DNA from: an uncultured Kiritimatiellota bacterium
GTDB taxonomy: Bacteria > Verrucomicrobiota > Kiritimatiellia > RFP12 > UBA1067
Assembly (NCBI GenBank): GCA_934635385.1
Contig: CAKTZI010000004.1
Location: 1 to 64,000, forward strand
Direction: 5' to 3'
DNA length: 64,000 nt
The notes beneath the pieces were generated by a model. That model was not told where the DNA came from, ran no database searches, and was given only the letters and a program-made list of their open reading frames with translations. Of this stretch, positions 49,834 to 56,536 are shown piece after piece. Each line of letters begins with the position of its first letter. Position 1 is the stretch's first letter. The position numbers were made by a program, and so were the translations under genes.

Positions 49834-50562
49834 TCACTCGCGTAGAGCCGCTTTCTTCAACGCCGCGTCCCGCTCCTTCTGGATGCGCGCGCGCACCTGT
49901 TTCACGTAGAAGCCAAGGCGCGTGATGTCTTCCCTCTTGCGGACGGGACGCCCAATCTGCTTCTCGAACTTCGCTCGGATCACATCCATCTTTTCTACAT
50001 CATTCGGATATCGAGCCACATTGAATTCATCGATTTCAAGATTCTCGATTACGCTTTCGCGATACTCGGCCAAGCCAATGTAGGCGTCCCATTTGTCGTT
50101 TTCTTCACGCCAAGACCAGTTGCCGTCAGATGTCGGCTTCGCTGGTTTCATTGCGGCGATCTGGCAATCGATCCATTCAATGGTGTCAAAATATGCATTC
50201 CACGTTTTTTCATAGGAAGATCCGACATCCCACATCGCACCAATCAAGTCCCAGTTGAGCATATGACAGGCTTCACGAACGGCCGCATATCTGCGAGACG
50301 GGCGCAAACCCTCTACGGGAATTCTTTTCAGCGCATCTCGCCAGTCTGCAAGCAAAGCCTCCCGTTTTTTTCTTTCTTTCACGTCCTTGAGATTTTCCCG
50401 CACCGCATCGCTTTCCATGATTACGCGGACGGATGCGTTGGTCTTCAATGCCGCAATCAGAGCGCGCGATGCCGCGACGGCTTTCTCCTCTTGCGTTGGC
50501 GAACGCTTCTCGCAACCCAACGCACTGCAAAGAACAACAATAGCAAACATGATTCGTTTCAT
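49834..50562 (-). CDS. Lipoprotein of the three-gene exported cassette
   Basis: 242 residues. Signal MFAIVVLCSALGCEKR with acylated Cys at 17, then a helical, charged domain without recognised family (W-rich middle: NWDLIGAMWDVG, GNWSWREENDKWD). Its start overlaps the stop of the 1001-residue upstream protein (ATGA), so the three genes are coupled. Confidence 0.75.
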   Translation of the reverse strand: MKRIMFAIVVLCSALGCEKRSPTQEEKAVAASRALIAALKTNASVRVIMESDAVRENLKDVKERKKREALLADWRDALKRIPVEGLRPSRRYAAVREACHMLNWDLIGAMWDVGSSYEKTWNAYFDTIEWIDCQIAAMKPAKPTSDGNWSWREENDKWDAYIGLAEYRESVIENLEIDEFNVARYPNDVEKMDVIRAKFEKQIGRPVRKREDITRLGFYVKQVRARIQKERDAALKKAALRE

Positions 50563-53500
50563 TTTACCCGTACTCCGTTAAGGATGATTCCACCGCCGAT
50601 TTCACGGCGGACGGCATTGCCGTGTTTCTGAACTTCGGCATTCCCTTGCGCGTCAATTGTCATGACCTGCCGGGAGCCATTCGCAAAAGTGCCAATTGGA
50701 TCGTCTCCTTTTTGGACGTTGGAATCTGCCCAGCCACAGGGGACATCCCATGTCAGGTTGCCGTTCGCCCACCCATTTGTCCCAGTTGTCGAGACAAATC
50801 CTCTTGAATCCAATTGTGGCAACGCTCTTTTGAAACCGGCTTCGTCGTTCAGGAACTTGTTATTGCCATACACCTCACGCCAGTCACCAGCCCCTTGGTC
50901 TTCGCCATGAAACCATTCGGACATGAAAAACGTGTCGGCGAAATACCCGCTGTGACTTCCCCCCACGTCTGGGATTTCTTCAACCCGAATTCCTGAGAAA
51001 GAAACGTCCAGGGGCAACACATACACGTCTATTGTCAATAGAATTCCCCCCGCCTGTCCTGAACGGATTTTCGGTGCGGTCAAATATCCTGTATCCCGCG
51101 CAAGTACGCCCTGAGGCTCTACAACCCTTGTTTGCGGTACATAACAGCAACCTTCCCCAGCGATTTCAAAACCATTCACCTCGGCAGAGAGAGGACATCT
51201 GTATTCATAAGAACCATTTGATTCTTTGAGAGTCCCCCAGCCGTTTCTTTTCCAGCGAACTGATTCAACCTTTGGCTGATTTTCGCATTCCACGATTTCG
51301 CCTATGCCAAACTTATGCCGGGAAAGACTCTCGTTCTCCGGAGCCAGCACTCTTGGCTTGACAGTCACTTTCACCGCCGTCGCCTTGTCGACGGTCGTTT
51401 CCGTCCAGCCCGTCTCGTTCTCCGTGAACGTCGCCGTGACGACGATGTCGTCCTTGCCGCCGCTCGGCCGGACGGCACGGTAGGTGGTCTTGAACGCGAC
51501 CTCCTCGCCCGGCTCAAGGTCCTGCTCGAACGGCAGGGGGCTTCCGCCGTAGGGCACGAGGCCGTCCGCGCCCGCGATCTCGATGCGGACGTGTCCGCCG
51601 CGCGTGCCGCCGTACGCCCAGCAGTCGAGCCGCGTCGCCGTCGACTGCCACGGGACGAGTTCGCCTGGCGCGTTCTCGTAGTCGTCCTCGAAGAAGACGA
51701 CGCTCTTCGAGAACGTCGCCGACGCGCCCGGCAGGGGCGGCTTCTCGTCGGGGTCCTCTTCGCCGCCGGGGTGGTCGACGCTGCCGCTACAGCCGCAGAA
51801 GCCGCCGTAGGCCGGGAGGCGATAGCCCTCGTATTCGAGGTAGCCCGTCGCGGAACAGCCGCCGCAGGAGCAGCCGTCGCCGCACGTGATTGAGAACGTG
51901 TAGCCGCTCCCCGAAACGCGGCAGCAGACGTTCGTCCACGTGAACGCCCCGCCAAGCCCGGCGGGCGTGACCTGCATCGTGAAGGGTTTGGAAGGCTTGG
52001 AGAATGTTTGGAAGGTTGGCAGGAGTGTGAAGGATGTTAGAGGGGTGTTGCTGTCGCTGAACACGGAGGTGTTGGAGAAACGGAGGCACGGAGCGTAGAT
52101 GGATGTCGCTGACGCGACAGTCTGGCACGCCCTCTTAGGGCGTTCTCCGCGTCTTCCATTCTCCGTCTCCTCCGTGTTAAGCGCCGCAGGCTTAAGAGCT
52201 ATCGAAACAGGCCAATTTAGCCACAATGCGGCCTCGTCCCGCTCCCACGACTCCTCGATGTCGTCGCACGACTTGCCGACAAGCTCAAACGGCATCGGGC
52301 ACGTCACGCGGTACGTCTTGCCGATGAGGAGCGTGACGCGGTTCGTCGCGTCCGCCTTGGCGATGAACGCGGGGTCGGCGAGGTCCGACGTGCCGTCGCC
52401 CATGAACGTCACCTTGGCGTTGGCGCGGCGCACGACGAGATCGACCCAGCAGTAGGCGTTCGTGTTCGCGCCCTCCGGCAGCGTCTGGCGCGGGCCGAAC
52501 TGGGGCGTGTCCGCCGGGGCGAGCGGCGCGTCGTCTTCGTCGTTCGGGATGCCGTCGCCGTCCCAGTCATCGGGATTCACGCGGCGGTAGACGCGCTCGA
52601 CTTTGTTTGAGCGTGCGATAAAGTCGCCGTTCGGGAAGAGTTCGAGCTGGGCGTTAATGGCTGGATGAACCACGGATTGACACGGATTGACACGGATTTC
52701 TTCTCGTGCAGAGATGCCTGCGGCGCTTAACACGGAGGTGACGGAGTTTGAGAGACACGGAGTCGCATTTTCCTCTCCGTGCCTCCGTTCCTCAAACTTC
52801 TCCGTGTTTAACGCCGTAGGCTTTTCATCCCCAATCCGTGTCAATCCGTGACAATCCGTGGTTTCTTTTCTCTCGTATGGGTTGCCGAGGAAGAAATTCT
52901 CCCACGTCAGCAGAACAGAGCCGTTCGTGGTCGCCGCCGTCCAGAGGTAGGATTGGTCGTGCCGCGCGAACATCGGCGCACCAACGACGACGATCTCGTT
53001 CGAGGCGTTCCGCAGCTGTGGGCGCACCTTGCCCCACGTGTGCGCCCAGAGCGACGTCACGACGTGGCTGCCGATGGGGAAGCGGAAGTCATTCAGTTGC
53101 GCTCGCGCTCGCCCCCTGTAGGCATCGGTGAGGTGCCACGTGCCGACGAGCCGTGCGCTTGTCGGCCTCTTGCTGAAGTCGGCCGCGTTCGTCCGCACCG
53201 TTTCGAGGCGATAGCCGCGCACCGCGTCGTTGGACGAGACAATTTTCTCACACGGAGATGCGGAGGCACGGAGTTCATCTGGTGACTTGTCCACGGATTG
53301 ACACGGATTCTCACGGATTTCGATTCGTGCAGATTCGTGTTGATTCGTGGAAACGTCCTTCTGCTTCTCCCCTGCCCACAAGGCTACGAAAGATACGGTC
53401 AGCACGGCAAACGTCTTCTGAAACGGCGAGAGCCGCAGAAACTGTTCCATCAGTCCGAGTAATGGCTTTCTCGACATCCAAGCGAAAGCCACAAGTGCGC

Positions 53501-53564
53501 ACCCGCCCATGAGGGCGACGCAAGTCCAGACGAAAACCGATTCTCTGAAGACAGGCGCGACCAT
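50559..53564 (-). CDS. Large membrane-anchored exported protein with repeat-encoded inserts
   Basis: 1001 residues, not recognised. N-terminal signal anchor (TCVALMGGCALVAFAWM) and a second hydrophobic segment. A VGTWHLTDAYRGRARAQLND region, a thrombospondin-3-like calcium site (NPDDWDGDGIPNDEDDAP), a Cys-rich patch (CGDGCSCGGCSATGY) and Ig-like beta domains follow. At least three segments come from palindromic or 10-bp repeats, including PAALNTEETENGRRGE and PTALNTEKFEERRHGE. ATG 53564 overlaps the preceding stop by 1 nt (TGATG), which sets the start; probably a surface protein. Confidence 0.8.
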   Translation of the reverse strand: MVAPVFRESVFVWTCVALMGGCALVAFAWMSRKPLLGLMEQFLRLSPFQKTFAVLTVSFVALWAGEKQKDVSTNQHESARIEIRENPCQSVDKSPDELRASASPCEKIVSSNDAVRGYRLETVRTNAADFSKRPTSARLVGTWHLTDAYRGRARAQLNDFRFPIGSHVVTSLWAHTWGKVRPQLRNASNEIVVVGAPMFARHDQSYLWTAATTNGSVLLTWENFFLGNPYERKETTDCHGLTRIGDEKPTALNTEKFEERRHGEENATPCLSNSVTSVLSAAGISAREEIRVNPCQSVVHPAINAQLELFPNGDFIARSNKVERVYRRVNPDDWDGDGIPNDEDDAPLAPADTPQFGPRQTLPEGANTNAYCWVDLVVRRANAKVTFMGDGTSDLADPAFIAKADATNRVTLLIGKTYRVTCPMPFELVGKSCDDIEESWERDEAALWLNWPVSIALKPAALNTEETENGRRGERPKRACQTVASATSIYAPCLRFSNTSVFSDSNTPLTSFTLLPTFQTFSKPSKPFTMQVTPAGLGGAFTWTNVCCRVSGSGYTFSITCGDGCSCGGCSATGYLEYEGYRLPAYGGFCGCSGSVDHPGGEEDPDEKPPLPGASATFSKSVVFFEDDYENAPGELVPWQSTATRLDCWAYGGTRGGHVRIEIAGADGLVPYGGSPLPFEQDLEPGEEVAFKTTYRAVRPSGGKDDIVVTATFTENETGWTETTVDKATAVKVTVKPRVLAPENESLSRHKFGIGEIVECENQPKVESVRWKRNGWGTLKESNGSYEYRCPLSAEVNGFEIAGEGCCYVPQTRVVEPQGVLARDTGYLTAPKIRSGQAGGILLTIDVYVLPLDVSFSGIRVEEIPDVGGSHSGYFADTFFMSEWFHGEDQGAGDWREVYGNNKFLNDEAGFKRALPQLDSRGFVSTTGTNGWANGNLTWDVPCGWADSNVQKGDDPIGTFANGSRQVMTIDAQGNAEVQKHGNAVRREIGGGIILNGVRVK
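52050..52191. repeat. Palindromic in-frame element, copy E2
   Basis: 142 bp. The outer arm GTTAAGCGCCGCAGGC matches E1 and E3; the inner part has hairpins TGTCGC/GCGACA and ACGCCCT/AGGGCGT plus CTCCGT words. Coding strand reads PAALNTEETENGRRGE. Confidence 0.75.
52670..52861. repeat. Nested palindrome: 10-bp arms around element copy E3
   Basis: The outer arms are CCACGGATTGACACGGATT repeated on the left and its inverted complement on the right (ending CAATCCGTGACAATCCGTGG). Inside, 52716-52821 is element E3 with GCCTGCGGCGCTTAACAC and TTAACGCCGTAGGC arms. The coding strand reads PTALNTEKFEERRHGE. All is in frame with the 1001-residue ORF. Confidence 0.85.
53240..53349. repeat. Tandem 10-bp and CACGGAG tracts, third site
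   Basis: CACACGGAGATGCGGAGGCA and then ATTGACACGGATTCTCACGG plus GATTCGTG words, continuing the same repeat vocabulary in frame. Confidence 0.7.
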
Positions 53565-54043
53565 CACCGAATCTCCATGACGACGCCCAGACGCTTGCCC
53601 TCGACAATAACGGCCTCGCCGACCTTGGCGGCACCCCGTCGCGTGACGCGGACGAGCCCCCATGACGCATCCATCTTCGGACGCTTCAGGACAAAAGTTC
53701 GCTTTATCCGTCCGGTTGCTGACGCCTCCGCGTCTGTCTGGCAGTCGGCCTCCGACGCGCCGCCAAACCATCTGCCGCAGTCAAAGCCAAGGGACAGGTC
53801 GTCCTCGTCAAGTCCGAGAACGACGTCCCCGTTCGCGTCCGTCCCGATCGCCACCTCGACGAAATTCGTCGGCGAGGCGTCGAGCGCAAGCGTGAACGCG
53901 ATGCGGCTCATCGTCCTGAAGTCGACCGCAAATGGGATGTTGGTGGACGCCTCCGAAAGAACGGATGCGTCAAACGGCAACGGCGGAACGGCAACGCCAA
54001 GCGCCGCCAAGTGGAGCAGGAATGTGAAAGCAAAGGTTTTCAT
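53564..54043 (-). CDS. Exported protein, first gene of the cassette
   Basis: 159 residues. A signal peptide (MKTFAFTFLLHLAALGVAVP) followed by a beta-rich domain (LALDASPTNFVEVAIGTDAN, VVLGLDEDDL) and WGLVRVTRRGAAKVGEAV. No family assigned. Promoter TGGTATAAT overlaps the stop codon of the C5 methyltransferase, 15 nt before ATG 54043. Its stop overlaps the next start by 1 nt. Confidence 0.78.
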   Translation of the reverse strand: MKTFAFTFLLHLAALGVAVPPLPFDASVLSEASTNIPFAVDFRTMSRIAFTLALDASPTNFVEVAIGTDANGDVVLGLDEDDLSLGFDCGRWFGGASEADCQTDAEASATGRIKRTFVLKRPKMDASWGLVRVTRRGAAKVGEAVIVEGKRLGVVMEIR

Positions 54044-54058
54044 GGGCTCATGAAGTGG

Positions 54059-54067
54059 ATTATACCA
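54059..54067 (-). promoter_or_regulatory. Promoter of the three-gene cassette
   Basis: TGGTATAAT on the minus strand; its TAA is the stop codon of the upstream methyltransferase (ATG GTA TAA). Predicted leader about 8 nt. Confidence 0.65.
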
Positions 54068-55112
54068 TCTTTCCCGCAGCTACGGCGAGCATCTGCGCCC
54101 TGACGGCTCTCGCGATTCGCTCGGCAAACGGCGGCGGAACGGAATTGCCGATCTGGCGGTACTGGTCGCACCGCGAGCCGCAGAACGTGAAGTCCGGCGG
54201 AAATCCCTGGAGCGCGGCGGCTTCCGACACCGTGATGCGGCGGAAATGCGCGGGGACGGCAAACGTCTTCGGGTCTGCTCCGGCAAGCAATGCCGCATGC
54301 GTCGCAGTGAGCCAGTCCGGGGCGGCGGCGTCCGCCAGGAGATGCGTGTCGAGGAACGGCGTCTTGTTGCCGCCCATGGACGCCGGCAGCGTCTGGCAGG
54401 GGCGGTCAAGGTCGATCGGGCGACCCATCCCGTTGAAGATCATCCCGGCATACGGGGACGCCCTCAGGACAGGATGCGCCGCCATCGTGATTCGCGCAGG
54501 GCAGACGCCTTGGTTGTCGCCGCATCCCGGCGGGTCAAGGCGCGCGAGGACGGTTCGTGACGAGATTCTTTCCGGGGACGGCTGCGGAAACGGAAGCCCC
54601 CTGACAGGCTCAAGCGTCCCGATCATGATCATGCGCTCGCGGCGTTGTGGCGTCCCGTATTCTTGACAGTCCAGGATGCGGAACCCGACCCGATAGCCAA
54701 GGCGGACGTACTCGGACAGCAAGGCGTTTCTCACGGCGGCAAACTTTCCCAGCCGCCCGAGCGCCGCGACATTCTCCATCACGAAATAGCGCGGCCTCTT
54801 GGCCGCAACCACTTTCTGGAACTCGAAGACGAGCTTGCTTCGCGGGTCGTTCGGGTCCATCTTGCCCGCGACCGAGAAGCCCTGGCAGGGCGGACCGCCG
54901 AAGACCAGCTCGCAGTCGGGTATGTCCCTGCGGTAGTCGAAGTCCATGATCGAGCCGCAGCGAATCTCGACTTGACCGAAGTTCCGGGCATGCGTCGCGC
55001 ACGCAACCCTGTTGAAGTCATTCGCCCACACGATGTCGAATCCGGCTTTCGCGAAGCCGAGGTCCATGCCTCCCGCGCCGCAGAACAGCGACACGGCCCG
55101 TATCTTCTTCAT
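54060..55112 (-). CDS. DNA (cytosine-5) methyltransferase
   Basis: 350 residues. C5 motifs in order: SLFCGAGGMDLGF (I), GGPPCQGFSVAG with the catalytic Cys (IV), MENV (VI), QRRERMIMIG (VIII) and QIGNSVPPPFAERI (X). It protects DNA against the adjacent endonuclease. ATG 55112 has GGAGGAAGG upstream and overlaps the nuclease stop (ATGA); the longer frame to 55397 lies inside the nuclease gene. Confidence 0.95.
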   Translation of the reverse strand: MKKIRAVSLFCGAGGMDLGFAKAGFDIVWANDFNRVACATHARNFGQVEIRCGSIMDFDYRRDIPDCELVFGGPPCQGFSVAGKMDPNDPRSKLVFEFQKVVAAKRPRYFVMENVAALGRLGKFAAVRNALLSEYVRLGYRVGFRILDCQEYGTPQRRERMIMIGTLEPVRGLPFPQPSPERISSRTVLARLDPPGCGDNQGVCPARITMAAHPVLRASPYAGMIFNGMGRPIDLDRPCQTLPASMGGNKTPFLDTHLLADAAAPDWLTATHAALLAGADPKTFAVPAHFRRITVSEAAALQGFPPDFTFCGSRCDQYRQIGNSVPPPFAERIARAVRAQMLAVAAGKMV

Positions 55113-56209
55113 GTCGTCCTTCCTCCAAACGTCCTTTCGAAAAGCGCCGTCACGTCGTCGGGCGCGTTCATCTCGACCAGTGCCCGGTAAATGCCGTTGG
55201 CCATTTCCCTGCGCCCGTCGCCGTCGCAAAGCGCCATCGCGACGGACAGCGAGCCCTCGATCTGCAGGAAGGCGAGGTCGACGCCCCTGTCCGCCCAGTA
55301 GTTCGTCAGAACGCCCCAGGGCACGTTTGACTTCCGAGCGGAAGATCCGATGGCGAAGACGACCTTTTTTACGCCGACGGCAATCGCCTTTTCGCACGCA
55401 TGGTTCACGTCGACATTCGAGTAAGGCTTGTCCTTCACCTCGACGGCGTAGCGCCTGCCGTCCGAAAAGGCGAGGTCGATGTCCCCGACCTCCCTTGAAC
55501 TCGCGCCCGATTCCGTGGCCGGATGGACGATGACCTTCGTCCCCTTGCCGTAGAACATCCGGAAGAACGCGGCGATCGTCGCAACGGCCGACACGCCTTT
55601 CGTGTGAGCCTCGAAGAAGTCGAAAAACGCGTCAGCCCTGAGCGCGGCGTTCGTCACGGGCGCAAGCTCCATGACCGAGGCCGCATGCGGCGGACGCTTC
55701 AGGATGACGGACAGGGCAAAGCAGAAAGCCCTCTTGCGCAGTTCGCCGTCCCCCCGGCGAACCGACTCCAGCGCATCGTACAGCGCATGGAGCAGCTGCG
55801 TGTCGACGCCCTTGCGGACGTTGTTCGTCTTCTCGATCATCGCGAACCGGGCCGACTTGTTCGCGAACGGCTCGTTCGACGCACCAAGGCGACCCTGCAG
55901 GTATGTCTTCTCGAACGGAACGAACACCTTCTGGCAAAGGGAGCGCGCGTCAAACGCTCCGGGGATGCCCGCGTTCATCTGTAGGCAGCGGGGATGAAGC
56001 GTCCTGTCCGTGACCGCCGCGAGCAGACCCGTGACCAGCATGTAGCGGAACGTCTTGTGAGGGCCGTTGACGACCTGCTCGATGGACAGGCGCAGTGCGG
56101 CCGGAATCTGCGCAGAATCAACGTTCAGCGCTGACCCAAACAGCTGCTGAAGCCGCAACTGGGCGGCTTCGCGCAACTTCGTCGCTTGCGAGATCTTCTT
56201 CAATGGCAT
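55109..56209 (-). CDS. Type II restriction endonuclease, SacI-like
   Basis: 366 residues. The catalytic core GDIDLAFSDGRRYAVEVKDK is PD-(D/E)XK; flanking blocks (TKVIVHPATESGASSREVGD, SARKSNVPWG) resemble the SacI family. If so, GAGCTC would be the target and the neighbouring C5 methyltransferase is the cognate, as in SacI. Several GAGCTC sites occur in the window (for example 12168 and 35344), so the site is not avoided. Order nuclease-methyltransferase with ATGA overlap. Confidence 0.8.
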   Translation of the reverse strand: MPLKKISQATKLREAAQLRLQQLFGSALNVDSAQIPAALRLSIEQVVNGPHKTFRYMLVTGLLAAVTDRTLHPRCLQMNAGIPGAFDARSLCQKVFVPFEKTYLQGRLGASNEPFANKSARFAMIEKTNNVRKGVDTQLLHALYDALESVRRGDGELRKRAFCFALSVILKRPPHAASVMELAPVTNAALRADAFFDFFEAHTKGVSAVATIAAFFRMFYGKGTKVIVHPATESGASSREVGDIDLAFSDGRRYAVEVKDKPYSNVDVNHACEKAIAVGVKKVVFAIGSSARKSNVPWGVLTNYWADRGVDLAFLQIEGSLSVAMALCDGDGRREMANGIYRALVEMNAPDDVTALFERTFGGRTT

Positions 56210-56535
56210 CGTCCGTCCGCGCGAACCAGACGACCGGCACCATGCCCGGATACAAGAAAAGAGCGCGATTCCTTCTCATGTACTCTGACGACGCCCTACC
56301 ACAGGCTTAAGAGGAATACATGAAAACGAGGAACGCGCCCCAAACGGGCGCGCAACTCGCAGACATACCGTTCCTCTTCTGAAATGGTGGTAGTATTTCG
56401 TCAGAACGTCGTGTTTGCTGTCACGCAAAGTCAGTACGGCCTAAAAGGGCGGAGCGCGACAATGTGCCGCCTAAAAGATCCCTCGGCCTATCTCGCCCGG
56501 ACGCATCAGCTCAATCCGTCGTCCGAACGCAGAGA
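56210..56535 (-). promoter_or_regulatory. Long leader of the restriction-modification operon with nested hairpin
   Basis: TGGTATAAT (TATAAT 56541-56536) predicts a start near 56529, giving an untranslated leader of about 320 nt before ATG 56209. Within it GAGGAACG/CGTTCCTC (56328-56376) encloses a hairpin GCGCCC/GGGCGC. This could control expression of the nuclease; no ORF is convincing. Confidence 0.5.
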
Positions 56536-56536
56536 A

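Noticed and set aside
55109..56209. Avoidance of GAGCTC as proof of SacI-like specificity
   Set aside because: GAGCTC occurs several times in the window, so avoidance gives no support; specificity stays a family-based inference.
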